A stretch of 44,245 bases of DNA from positions 1 through 44,245 of the forward strand of contig NZ_JAKGBU010000042.1 in NCBI RefSeq assembly GCF_021555155.1, given 5' to 3'. The number at the start of each line of letters is the position of its first letter. Position 1 is the stretch's first letter. The notes beneath the pieces were generated by a model. That model searched no databases, was not told where the DNA came from, and saw only the letters and a program-made list of their open reading frames with translations. The DNA is from Rhizobium alarense. Lineage in GTDB: Bacteria > Pseudomonadota > Alphaproteobacteria > Rhizobiales > Rhizobiaceae. The position numbers and the translations under genes are program-made. Shown piece after piece: positions 16,741-25,047 of the stretch.

Positions 16741-17135
16741 TGGAGCACTATGCCGCGGTTCCGCTCTGGGCAGCCGTCCTCGTCTCGTTCTTCCTGCTCC
16801 TCGGTTCGGCGCTGACGCTGATCGGCGCCGTCGGCCTGCTGCGCATGACGAGCTTCTACGAGCGCATCCACATGCCGACGCTCGGCACGAGCTGGGGCGC
16901 GGGCGGCATCGTCGTCGCCTCCATGCTGTTCTTCAGCGTGCTCTCGACCCGTCCGGTGCTGCACGAGATCCTGATCGGCCTTTTCGTGACGGTCACGACG
17001 CCGGTCACGCTGATGCTGCTCGGTGGCGCGGCGGTGCAGCGCGACCGCATGGAGGGAAACGACCTCCCGGCCCTCGAGACCGGCGCGCGGCCGCCCGTCG
17101 ACGAACCCGCCGCCGCCATCGTTCGGGAACCCTGA
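16737..17135 (+). CDS. mrpG: Mrp/Pha antiporter subunit G
   Basis: The 132-residue subunit has three membrane segments and the family core FFLLLGSALTLIGAVGLLRM, FYERIHMPTLGTSWG. It is the last gene of the A-to-G operon, in ATGA overlap with mrpF. The C-terminal 30 residues are hydrophilic and variable. No clear intrinsic terminator follows; the 81 bp to the next gene contain only GC-rich sequence, so read-through is possible. Confidence 0.94.
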   Translation: MMEHYAAVPLWAAVLVSFFLLLGSALTLIGAVGLLRMTSFYERIHMPTLGTSWGAGGIVVASMLFFSVLSTRPVLHEILIGLFVTVTTPVTLMLLGGAAVQRDRMEGNDLPALETGARPPVDEPAAAIVREP

Positions 17136-17216
17136 CGCCGGCGCCGGCCTCGACATCGCAGGCGGCGGCTTGTAGATCGGGGCTTCGGGACGCGGCGGAA
17201 GAAGCGCGGGGGAACC

Positions 17217-18272
17217 ATGGACGTTACGGAAATTGTGCTCGCCGGCGACACGCCGGGGATCGAATGGCGGCTGCCGGTCCATCGTTTCACCGGCACGTCA
17301 CCCGGCGCGCCATCGGCCTATCTGCAGGCCGCGCTGCATGCAAGCGAGCTGCCGGGAACGGCAGTGCTGCATATGCTGCTCCAGAAGCTTCGGGCGGCGG
17401 AAGACGCGGGCGGGATCCTGGGTGATGTCACGGTGGTGCCGCAGGCCAATCCGATCGGCGCGGCGCAATGGCATTTCGGGGAGATGCAGGGCCGGTTCGA
17501 TCTGCGCTCGCGCACCAATTTCAACCGCGACTTTCCGCTGATCGCGCTCGCGGACCGGAACGGGCTGCTCGACGGGGCCGAGCGCCGCGATGCCGTCGAC
17601 TGCCTGAAGCGACGGCTGCTGCACATGGCTCTCGGCGCCGATCTCGTGCTCGATCTGCATTGCGACGACGAATCGCTCAACTACGCCTATATCGACGAGG
17701 CCTTCTGGCCCGAAGCGGCCGATCTCGCCGCCGCGATGGCGATGGATGCGGTGCTGCTCTCCGACGGCGAGAGCACGGCCTTCGAGGAAGCCGTCGGCTT
17801 CGCCTTCAAGACGCGCTCCGCCGGCACCGCGGCCGCCGTGCCGGGAAAGCTCTCCGTCACCCTGGAACTGCGGGGCACGCGGGACGTTTCCGCCGGCCTC
17901 GCGCGCGACGACGCGGACGGCCTGATGCGGTTCCTCGCCATGCGCGGCGTGCTGCGCGGCGCGCCATCATCCGCCGCCTTTTCCGGACCGGCGATGCCGC
18001 TCGACCATGTCGACATGATCCGCGCGCTGGAGCCCGGCGTCGTGCTCTTCCACCGGACGGTTGGCGACCGGGTGGCAGAGGGCGACCTGCTGGCGACGAT
18101 CGTCACCCGTCCGGGCTTTGCGGAGGGCGACCTCGAGATTCGCGCCGCACGCGCCGGTCTCGTCGTGACGCGCAGCTCCGATCGGTTCGTGCGGCGCGGC
18201 GGCGACCTCATGAAGATCGCCTGCAACGAACGGGCGACGACGCAGCGCAAGCCGGGCACGCTGGAGGATTGA
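17217..18272 (+). CDS. Succinylglutamate desuccinylase/aspartoacylase family zinc hydrolase
   Basis: This M14-like zinc deacylase (351 residues) has metal ligands H41 and E44 in ALHASELPG and H148 in LDLHCDDE, and a likely catalytic glutamate E217 in VTLELRG. The C-terminal beta domain carries a lipoyl-like turn (VGDRVAEGDLLATIVTR). Family members hydrolyse N-acyl amino acids (AstE, aspartoacylase) or related N-acyl compounds such as N-acetyl-diaminobutyrate. No arginine-succinyltransferase genes are nearby, so the substrate is unassigned. It lies 81 bp after mrpG and 109 bp before cls. Confidence 0.87.
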   Translation: MDVTEIVLAGDTPGIEWRLPVHRFTGTSPGAPSAYLQAALHASELPGTAVLHMLLQKLRAAEDAGGILGDVTVVPQANPIGAAQWHFGEMQGRFDLRSRTNFNRDFPLIALADRNGLLDGAERRDAVDCLKRRLLHMALGADLVLDLHCDDESLNYAYIDEAFWPEAADLAAAMAMDAVLLSDGESTAFEEAVGFAFKTRSAGTAAAVPGKLSVTLELRGTRDVSAGLARDDADGLMRFLAMRGVLRGAPSSAAFSGPAMPLDHVDMIRALEPGVVLFHRTVGDRVAEGDLLATIVTRPGFAEGDLEIRAARAGLVVTRSSDRFVRRGGDLMKIACNERATTQRKPGTLED

Positions 18273-18381
18273 CGCAAGAGACGCGCATCGCCGAATCGCA
18301 TTGAGCGCTCGCCATCGGTGCCCGACACAGCCTATATGTCGAAGCAGTGAAACCGGAGCCGGCAATCGCAGCGAACCGACC

Positions 18382-19839
18382 ATGTTTCAAACCCTGTCCG
18401 ACTACTGGCCCCACGTTCTCGTCGTGCTGTCGATCCTTGTCGGCGCGCCGGCCGCGATCCACGCGACCATGACCAAGGAGGAGGTTCGCGCGGCACTCGG
18501 CTGGGTGGGCGTGATCCTGCTCTCGCCCATCGCCGGCGCTCTGATCTATGCCGTCGCCGGCGTCAACCGCATCCGCCGCAAGAGCCTCAACCTGCAGCGC
18601 GAAGGCCTCGCGACCCTGCGATGGGCGCGGCTCGCGACCTACGAATGCAGGGACGACGACGTCCGGAAGACCTTCGGCGGCGCGCTGACGGCGATGAAGC
18701 GGGTGGGCGACGCCGTCAGCCGCTGCGCGTTGACGAGCGCGAACCGCATCCACATGCTGGAAACGGGCGACGCCGCCTATGGCGCGATGTTGGAGGCGAT
18801 CGAGCGTGCCGAAGGCAGCGTGCTGCTGGAGACCTACATCTTCGACCGTGATTCGGTGGGCGAGCGGTTCGTCGACGCCCTCTCACGCGCGGTCGCCCGC
18901 GGCGTTCAGGTGCGGGTTCTCATCGATGCGGTCGGCGCACGCTATTCGGTGCCGAGCGTCGTCGGCGCGCTTCGCGAGGCGGGCGTTCCCGTCAGGATAT
19001 TCAACGGCAACATCATCATGGGCCTGCGCCTGCCCTATGCGAACCTGCGCACGCACCGGAAGCTGCTGCTTGTCGACGGGCGCATCGCCTTCACCGGCGG
19101 CATGAACATCCGCTCCGCCTTCGTGGCCGACGGAGCCACGCCGCCAGCCCGCGACACGCACTTTTCGGTGACCGGGCCGATCGTCGGCGACCTCTTCCAC
19201 ACGGCCTACGAGGACTGGCGCTTTTCCGGCGGCGAGAAGCTTTCGGGCGCCGCCTGGCAGGTCGCGGCGCCCGCCGAACCGCCGGGCTCGCCGCTCCTTG
19301 CCCGGGTCGTTCCCTCCGGTCCGGACCGGAGTCTCGAGGCGAACCACCGCATGCTGATGGGCGCCTTCTCGCTGGCGCGCCACCGCATCCGGATCATGTC
19401 GCCCTATTTCCTGCCCGACCGGGAGCTGATCAGCGCGCTTGCCACCGCCGCGCGCCGCGGGGTCGCTATCGACATCGTCGTGCCGCGCGCCAACAACCTC
19501 AAGCTGGTGGATCTCGCCATGACGGCGCAGTTCGACCAGCTTCTGAAGTTCGGATGCCGCATCTGGCGGGCGAACGGCCCCTTCGATCACTCCAAGCTCA
19601 CGGTCATCGACGGCGTCTGGAGCCTCGTCGGCTCGTCCAATCTCGATCCGCGCTCGTTGCGGCTGAACTTCGAGATCGATATCGAGGTCATCGACACGAT
19701 CTTTGCGGAGACGATCGAGGCGCGCATCCGCCGGTCGCTCGACGGCGCCCGGCCGGTGCTGCTCGACGAACTGCGGGCCCGGCCCTTCGCGCGTCGGCTC
19801 GTCGAGCGCATCACGTGGCTCGGCTCTCCCTACCTCTAG
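18382..19839 (+). CDS. cls: Cardiolipin synthase (phospholipase D superfamily)
   Basis: The 485-residue protein has two N-terminal membrane segments (HVLVVLSILVGAPAAIHA; GVILLSPIAGALIYAVAG) and two HKD motifs, HRKLLLVDG (H225) and HSKLTVIDG (H403), each followed by a GG or GSSN element. It condenses phosphatidylglycerol to cardiolipin at the inner membrane. The ATG at 18382 (MFQTLSDYW) is preferred to an upstream TTG at 18301 because the extra residues are unlike a membrane N-terminus. The 3' end overlaps the convergent endonuclease/phosphatase-family gene by 29 bases. Confidence 0.92.
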   Translation: MFQTLSDYWPHVLVVLSILVGAPAAIHATMTKEEVRAALGWVGVILLSPIAGALIYAVAGVNRIRRKSLNLQREGLATLRWARLATYECRDDDVRKTFGGALTAMKRVGDAVSRCALTSANRIHMLETGDAAYGAMLEAIERAEGSVLLETYIFDRDSVGERFVDALSRAVARGVQVRVLIDAVGARYSVPSVVGALREAGVPVRIFNGNIIMGLRLPYANLRTHRKLLLVDGRIAFTGGMNIRSAFVADGATPPARDTHFSVTGPIVGDLFHTAYEDWRFSGGEKLSGAAWQVAAPAEPPGSPLLARVVPSGPDRSLEANHRMLMGAFSLARHRIRIMSPYFLPDRELISALATAARRGVAIDIVVPRANNLKLVDLAMTAQFDQLLKFGCRIWRANGPFDHSKLTVIDGVWSLVGSSNLDPRSLRLNFEIDIEVIDTIFAETIEARIRRSLDGARPVLLDELRARPFARRLVERITWLGSPYL

Positions 19840-20644
19840 CCATGTGGGCATAGGAGCGCTGCCAGATCGTTTCGAGGTCGATATGGGCGCGGATCGGCAA
19901 ATGGTCCGATGCGATGCGGGCGAGCGGCGTGTCGTGCGCGTCCACGGAGGCGACGAGGTCGTGCGGATGGCCGAGCACCCGGTCGAGTGCGAAGACGGGA
20001 AACCGCGACGGAAAGCTCGGTACCGCGCCGGACGCCGGGTCGAAGGTCGGGACGAGCGGCGAGAGCGAGGACCGGCGGCCGACCCGCCATTCGTTGAGGT
20101 CACCGATGATGAGCGTCGGCATTTCCTCCTCCTCCGCGACGGAGGCGAGCACGGCCTTCGCCTGCAGCTCGCGCGAACGCTTGAGCAGGCCGAAATGCGC
20201 GGCGACGACGCGCAGCCGGCCGAAGGGGAAATCGATATGGGTGACGAGCGCGCCGCGCGGCTCGACGCCCGGCAGGTCGAGCTGGCGGACCCTGAGCACC
20301 GTGCCTTTGCGCACCATCAGCATGTTGCCATGCCAGCCATGGCCGTGTTTGGAATGGGCGGTGATCGGCACCGGGACGAGGCCGCAGTCGCGCTCGACGG
20401 CCGCGAGGTCGAGCAGGCCCGCCCGCTCCCCGAAGCGCTTGTCGGCCTCCTGTATGGCGATGATGTCCGCGTCGAGTTCGGCGATCACCCGGGCGGTGCG
20501 CTCCGGGTCGAAGCGCCGGTCGGTGCCGACGCATTTGTGCACATTGTAGGAGGCGATCACCGTGTCGCCCGCGTCCCGGTTTTCCGACGCCTGCCGATGG
20601 CCGCGCCTGTTGCGGATCGCCGACAGGATCGTCGCGGAATTCAT
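19811..20644 (-). CDS. Endonuclease/exonuclease/phosphatase family protein
   Basis: The 277-residue protein has the EEP fold signature in order: SYNVHKC (N34), IAIQEADKRF (E66), AAHFGLLKRS, LIIGDLNEW and ASDHLPIRAHI. These residues coordinate metal and attack a phosphodiester. Members range from nucleases to phospholipid phosphodiesterases. The gene faces cls tail to tail, overlapping by 29 bases, which suggests a conserved pairing and possibly a lipid-related role, but that is inference. An upstream frame to 20725 exists; the ATG at 20644 is chosen because the extension is non-homologous and arginine-rich. Confidence 0.85.
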   Translation of the reverse strand: MNSATILSAIRNRRGHRQASENRDAGDTVIASYNVHKCVGTDRRFDPERTARVIAELDADIIAIQEADKRFGERAGLLDLAAVERDCGLVPVPITAHSKHGHGWHGNMLMVRKGTVLRVRQLDLPGVEPRGALVTHIDFPFGRLRVVAAHFGLLKRSRELQAKAVLASVAEEEEMPTLIIGDLNEWRVGRRSSLSPLVPTFDPASGAVPSFPSRFPVFALDRVLGHPHDLVASVDAHDTPLARIASDHLPIRAHIDLETIWQRSYAHMARGRESRAT

Positions 20645-20743
20645 CTGCCGTTTCAGGGACCGTTGCACCCGCTTTCCTCTGTTCGCCCCACGACAATAGG
20701 CCGCCCTGCGGCAAACACACAACACCGGTTCGTCACAAGGCGG

Positions 20744-21223
20744 TCAGAGAAGCACGCCCGGCTGCAGTTTCGGGCTGTCCAGCAGGATCGTCGAGCGCAG
20801 CGTCTTGATCTCGGCGATGCGTTCGAACTCGCTCCACAGCAGCCGGCGGTAATCCTCGACGTCCCGGACCGCGATCTTCAGCAGGAAATCGAAGTCGCCG
20901 GCAACCGTGTGGCACTCGACGACCTCCGGCATGCGGCGGACGAGGTCGACGAAGCGGTCGGCGACCCGGGTGACGGTGCGTTCCAGCGTCACCTCCAGAT
21001 AGGCCTGGAAGCCGATGCCGGCGGCCTTCGGGTCGACGAGCACGGTGTGGCGGATGATGCCGGCCGCCTGCAGCCGCGCGAGCCGGCGCGAGAGCGGCGC
21101 CGGAGACAGGCCGACCCGTTCGGCGAGCTGGTTGTTGCTGAGCGACGCATCCTCGATCAGCAGGCGGATGATGCGGCGGTCCGTCTTGTCGAGCTCGCTT
21201 GCGCGGCCTAGCCGGTCGTCCAT
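20744..21223 (-). CDS. Lrp/AsnC family transcriptional regulator
   Basis: The regulator of 159 residues has an N-terminal winged helix (LDKTDRRIIRLLIEDASLSN, SPAPLSRRLARLQAAGIIRH) and a C-terminal RAM ligand-binding domain (VTLERTVTRVADRF, FLLKIAVRDVEDYRRLLWSE). It is divergent from the amino-acid aminotransferase at 21379, the usual arrangement when an Lrp protein controls a neighbouring amino-acid gene. The ATG at 21223 is chosen; an in-frame ATG at 21277 adds a non-homologous stretch. A TGCGC/GCGCA dyad (21240-21244 and 21272-21276) in an AT-rich gap is a weak operator candidate. Confidence 0.9.
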   Translation of the reverse strand: MDDRLGRASELDKTDRRIIRLLIEDASLSNNQLAERVGLSPAPLSRRLARLQAAGIIRHTVLVDPKAAGIGFQAYLEVTLERTVTRVADRFVDLVRRMPEVVECHTVAGDFDFLLKIAVRDVEDYRRLLWSEFERIAEIKTLRSTILLDSPKLQPGVLL

Positions 21224-21378
21224 GGGGCCTCTCCTCATGTGCGCAAAAAATGAGATGATTCTTTTCCATTGGCGCAATTTTATAAAAGCATTGCCGCGGC
21301 TATCGACAAGATCATACTCGAATTTGTCCGCAATTTCCCGTACATCCTGTTTCAGTCCTCCTTTTCCGGAAAGCCGCC

Positions 21379-22548
21379 ATGTTCGATACGCTCAGCCGCC
21401 AGCCCGACGATCCGCTTCTCGCCCTCATCGGCCTTTTCAGGGCCGATCCGCGTCCCGGCAAGGTCGACCTCGGTGTCGGCGTATACCGCGACGAGGCGGG
21501 CAGGACGCCGATCTTCCGCGCCGTCAAGGCGGCCGAAAAGCGGCTTGTCGAGACCCAGCCGACCAAGGCCTATGTCGGCCCGGAGGGCGACGCGCTGTTC
21601 CTCGAACGGCTCTGGGCGCTGACGGCGGGCGAAGCCGCCGGCGGCCTGGCAAGCACGGGCGTGCAGACGCCGGGCGGATCCGGCGCGCTTCGCCTTGCCG
21701 CCGACCTGATGGCGCGCATGGGCGTCCGGCGCATCTGGCTCGGACTGCCGAGCTGGCCGAACCACGCGGCGATCTTCAAGGCGGCCGGCGTCGACGTCGC
21801 CACCTATCCCTTCTTCGACGTTCCGTCGCAATCGGTCCTCTTCGACCGCATGGAGGAGGCGCTGTCGGGTGCGGCGCCGGGCGATGCGGTGCTGCTGCAC
21901 GCAAGCTGCCACAATCCGACGGGCGCGGCTCTCTCGTCCGCGCAATGGGTCGCCGTCTCCGGCCTCATCGCCGGGCGCGGCCTGCTGCCGCTCGTCGACA
22001 TCGCCTATCAGGGCTACGGGCGCGGCCTCGATGCCGACGCCGCGGGCCTGCGCGGCCTTCTCGCCAAGGTGCCGGAGGCGTTCGTCGCCGTCTCCTGCTC
22101 GAAGTCCTTCGGGCTCTACCGCGAGCGGACCGGCGCGATCTTTGCGACCGCGTCCTCCGCAGACAGTGCGCTCACCGTGCGCAGCAACCTCGTCGGCCTC
22201 GCCCGCACCAGCTATTCCATGCCGCCGGATCACGGCGCAGCCGTCGTTGCGACGATCCTCGGCGACGACGCGCTCAAGGCGGACTGGATGGCGGAACTCG
22301 AGGAGATGCGCGGTCGCATCGTCTCGATCCGCGAACGCCTCGCCAAGGGCCTCGCCCGCCGCTGGCAGGTGCTGACGGCGGTCGCCGGACAGGAAGGCAT
22401 GTTCTCGCTGCTGCCGCTCGAGGAGACGGACGTCATGCGGCTGCGTGCCGAGCACGGCATCTACATGCCCGGCTCCGGCCGCATCAACATCGCCGGCCTC
22501 AAGAGCGCCGAAGTCGACGATGTCATTGCGAAATTTCTGAACCTCTGA
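21379..22548 (+). CDS. Aromatic/aspartate amino-acid aminotransferase (class I)
   Basis: The 389-residue PLP enzyme is of the AspC/TyrB subgroup: VDLGVGVYRDEAGRTP near 30-45, CHNPTGAAL (about 176-184), DIAYQGYGRGL and the PLP lysine K242 in SCSKSFGLYRERTG. It transfers the amino group between aspartate or aromatic amino acids and 2-oxoglutarate; phenylalanine/tyrosine turnover would link it to the aromatic genes downstream, but that is only positional. It is divergent from an Lrp regulator, and a YitT-type gene follows 11 bases after its stop. Confidence 0.92.
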   Translation: MFDTLSRQPDDPLLALIGLFRADPRPGKVDLGVGVYRDEAGRTPIFRAVKAAEKRLVETQPTKAYVGPEGDALFLERLWALTAGEAAGGLASTGVQTPGGSGALRLAADLMARMGVRRIWLGLPSWPNHAAIFKAAGVDVATYPFFDVPSQSVLFDRMEEALSGAAPGDAVLLHASCHNPTGAALSSAQWVAVSGLIAGRGLLPLVDIAYQGYGRGLDADAAGLRGLLAKVPEAFVAVSCSKSFGLYRERTGAIFATASSADSALTVRSNLVGLARTSYSMPPDHGAAVVATILGDDALKADWMAELEEMRGRIVSIRERLAKGLARRWQVLTAVAGQEGMFSLLPLEETDVMRLRAEHGIYMPGSGRINIAGLKSAEVDDVIAKFLNL

Positions 22549-22559
22549 GGAGCGCGACA

Positions 22560-23174
22560 ATGGCCGAACCGGGCAGCGTCGAGCGCCATTCGCTCATCGA
22601 AGACACGATTGCGCTCGTCGTGGGTACGCTCTTCGTGTCGCTCGGCGTGGTGATCTACACCAAGGCCGTGCTTCTCGCCGGCAGCACGGCGGGGCTCGCG
22701 CTGCTGCTGCAATATGCGACGGGCGTCGGGTTCTGGTACCTCTTCTCGCTCGTCAACCTGCCCTTCTATGTGCTGGCGCTGAAGCGCATGGGCTGGCAGT
22801 TCGCGCTGCGCACCTTCCTCGCCGTGACGCTGGTGTCGATCTTTACCCGGCTCACGGGGTCCTGGGTCGAATTCGCCTATCTCGACCCGCTCTATGCCGC
22901 CGTCATGGGCGGGGCGCTGAACGGCTGCGGCCTGCTGATCCTCTTCCGCCATCGCACGGGGCTCGGCGGCATCAACATCCTCGCCATCTATCTGCAGGAG
23001 CGCACCGGTTTTCGCGCCGGCTACTTCCAGCTCGGCGTCGACCTCGCCATCCTCGCGGCCGCCTGGTTCGTGATCCCGCCCGACCGGCTGGCGCTGTCGG
23101 TGCTCGGCGCCGTCGTCGTCAACATGACGCTTGCCATCAATCACCGGCCGGGGCGCTATGCCGGGGTGACGTGA
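22560..23174 (+). CDS. YitT family membrane protein
   Basis: The 204-residue protein has five or six hydrophobic segments (LVVGTLFVSLGVVIYTKAVL, GFWYLFSLVNLPFYVLALK, AAVMGGALNGCGLLILF, LAILAAAWFVI, LSVLGAVVVNMTLAI). It matches the short YitT (DUF161-type) inner-membrane family, which lacks the C-terminal cytoplasmic domain of Bacillus YitT. The function is unknown. The start at 22560 lies 11 bases after the aminotransferase stop, so they are probably co-transcribed and it may carry a related metabolite. Confidence 0.83.
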   Translation: MAEPGSVERHSLIEDTIALVVGTLFVSLGVVIYTKAVLLAGSTAGLALLLQYATGVGFWYLFSLVNLPFYVLALKRMGWQFALRTFLAVTLVSIFTRLTGSWVEFAYLDPLYAAVMGGALNGCGLLILFRHRTGLGGINILAIYLQERTGFRAGYFQLGVDLAILAAAWFVIPPDRLALSVLGAVVVNMTLAINHRPGRYAGVT

Positions 23175-23224
23175 GCGGTCCGGGGCTCTAAGAAGGCGCC
23201 GGATCAACCGGCAAGGAGAGGCGC

Positions 23225-23572
23225 GTGACCGTCACCATCTACGGCATCAAGACCTGCGACACGATGAAGAAGGCGCGGGCCTGGCTCGACGCGAAGGGCG
23301 TCGCCTACCGCTTCCACGACTACAAGGCGGATGGCATCGATGCGGCGAGCCTGACGCGCTGGGTCGGGACGCTCGGCTGGGAAACGGTGTTGAACCGTGC
23401 CGGCACCACCTTCCGCGCCCTGCCGGATGCCGACAGGCAGGGTCTCGACGCAGGCAAGGCGATCGCGCTGATGCTCGCGCAGCCGTCGATGATCAAGCGT
23501 CCGATCCTCGATCGCGACGGCACCCTGACCGCGGGCTTCAAGCCGGACATCTACGAGACGCTCTTCGCCTGA
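23225..23572 (+). CDS. ArsC/Spx-like reductase family protein (YffB type)
   Basis: The thioredoxin-fold protein has 115 residues: IYGIKTCDTMKKARAWL with C11, FHDYKADGI, and MIKRPILDRDG followed by GFKPDIYETLF. This fits the YffB branch of the ArsC family, which has a single N-terminal cysteine and is thought to be a glutathione-dependent reductase rather than a true arsenate reductase. GGAGAGGCG precedes the ATG. It is convergent with the LivF-type gene only 13 bp away, with no terminator between. Confidence 0.86.
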   Translation: MTVTIYGIKTCDTMKKARAWLDAKGVAYRFHDYKADGIDAASLTRWVGTLGWETVLNRAGTTFRALPDADRQGLDAGKAIALMLAQPSMIKRPILDRDGTLTAGFKPDIYETLFA

Positions 23573-23585
23573 AGGGGGGGCGGGC

Positions 23586-24308
23586 TCAGTGCAGCCCGCC
23601 GACGCCGAGCAGCGTCTCGACCGTGTGCTGGTCGGCGGCGAGGGCCGCCGGCGTGCCGGTCCAGGCGATGCGGCCGCGCTCGAGGATAATGACCTCGTCA
23701 GCGAAGTCGAGCGCGCTCTGGATGCGCTGCTCGACGAGCAGGATGGTCATCTCGCCGGACGCCGCGAGCGTGCCGAAGGCTGCCATCAGCTCCTCGCAAA
23801 TGACGGGCGCAAGGCCCTCCAGCGGTTCGTCGAGCAGGAGCACGGAGGGCTGGCCGAGGATCGTGCGTGCCGTCGTCAGCATCTGCTGCTCGCCGCCGGA
23901 AAGCTGCGAACCGAGGTTCCTGCGCCGCTCCTTGAGCCGGGGGAACATCCGGTAGGCCTCCTCGATCGCCGCCCGCGGGCGCGCCTTCAGGCCGACGAAG
24001 AGGTTCTCCTCGACCGTCAGCGTCGGGAAGACGTCGCGTGACTGCGGCACGTAGCCGAGGCCGCTCAGCGCGCGCGACGAACTGTCGATGCCCTCGACAT
24101 TGCGGTCGCCGAGGCGAATCGCCCCGCCATAGCGTTTCGTCTGGCCGGCGAGCGTGGCGAAGAGGGTCGATTTCCCCATGCCGTTGCGGCCGAGCACGGC
24201 GAGCCGGCGGCCGGCCGCGACGGAGAAGGAAATGTCCTCCAGAACCCGCGTCGGGCCGTAGCCGGCCGAAAGGCCGGAGATTTCAAGCGACGCTGCGGGC
24301 ATCGGCAT
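23586..24308 (-). CDS. ABC transporter ATP-binding protein, LivF type (aromatic-cluster importer)
   Basis: The 240-residue ATPase has Walker A VLGRNGMGKST, signature LSGGEQQMLTTARTI, Walker B VLLLDEPLEGLAP and LVEQRIQSALDFADEVIIL. It is the last gene of a leftward five-gene importer operon lying directly downstream of pcaDCHGB. The start at 24308 overlaps the LivG-type gene by 26 bases; an in-frame ATG at 24302 would reduce this to 20. Confidence 0.92.
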   Translation of the reverse strand: MPMPAASLEISGLSAGYGPTRVLEDISFSVAAGRRLAVLGRNGMGKSTLFATLAGQTKRYGGAIRLGDRNVEGIDSSSRALSGLGYVPQSRDVFPTLTVEENLFVGLKARPRAAIEEAYRMFPRLKERRRNLGSQLSGGEQQMLTTARTILGQPSVLLLDEPLEGLAPVICEELMAAFGTLAASGEMTILLVEQRIQSALDFADEVIILERGRIAWTGTPAALAADQHTVETLLGVGGLH

Positions 24309-25047
24309 AGCTCCCGAGATAGGCCTGGCGGACGCGGGCGTCCTTCGTCACGGCGTCCGGCGATCCGTCGAAGATGATCTCGCCCGCCGCCAGCACGACG
24401 ACGCGCCTGGCGAAGCGGAAGACGAGATCCATGTCGTGTTCGATCATCAGCACGGCGAGGTCGGCCGGCAGGTCGGCGATCGCCTGCTCGATGCGGGCGG
24501 TGTCGCTCTGCGGCACGCCGGCGGCCGGCTCGTCGAGCAGCAGCACGCGCGGTTTCAGCGCCAGCGCCAGCGCGAGTTCGAGCAGCCGCTGCTGGCCGTA
24601 GGCGATTTCGCTGACGCGGTGGCCGGCGAGGTGGGCGATGCCGAGCTTGGAAAGCAGCGCGTGCACTTCCTCCATGACATCCGGCATGGCGCGGTGGCTC
24701 GAAAACATCCGGCCGGAGCGGCCTTCGCGCTGTAGGATGGCAAGCGCCACGTGCTCCTCCGGCGTCATCTCGGAGAAGAGGCGCGTCACCTGGAAGGAGC
24801 GCACCAGGCCGCGGCGCACGCGCTCGGTCGGGCCGAGCCGCGTCACGTCCGCACCGCCGAGCACCACGCTGCCGGAACTCGGCTTCAGGTTCCCGGTGAC
24901 GAGGTTGACGAAGGTGGTCTTGCCGGCGCCGTTCGGGCCGATCAGCGCGACGCGGTCGCCGGGCGCCATGGAGAGCGACACGTCATTGGTGACGGCGAGG
25001 CCGCCGAACATCTTCCTGAGGTTGCGGACGTCGAAGATCGCGCTCAT
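24283..25047 (-). CDS. ABC transporter ATP-binding protein, LivG type (aromatic-cluster importer)
   Basis: The 254-residue ATPase has Walker A LIGPNGAGKTTFVN, signature IAYGQQRLLELALALA, Walker B VLLLDEPAAGVP and the H-loop MIEHDMDLVFRFA. The ATG at 25047 is in ATGA overlap with the permease gene; upstream frame sequence lies within that gene and is not homologous. It forms the ATPase pair with the LivF-type subunit. Confidence 0.93.
   Translation of the reverse strand: MSAIFDVRNLRKMFGGLAVTNDVSLSMAPGDRVALIGPNGAGKTTFVNLVTGNLKPSSGSVVLGGADVTRLGPTERVRRGLVRSFQVTRLFSEMTPEEHVALAILQREGRSGRMFSSHRAMPDVMEEVHALLSKLGIAHLAGHRVSEIAYGQQRLLELALALALKPRVLLLDEPAAGVPQSDTARIEQAIADLPADLAVLMIEHDMDLVFRFARRVVVLAAGEIIFDGSPDAVTKDARVRQAYLGSYADARSVA

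Noticed and set aside
20700-20712. Small GCCGC/GCGGC hairpin downstream of the Lrp gene as an intrinsic terminator
   Set aside because: The stem is five base pairs with no following U-tract on either strand.
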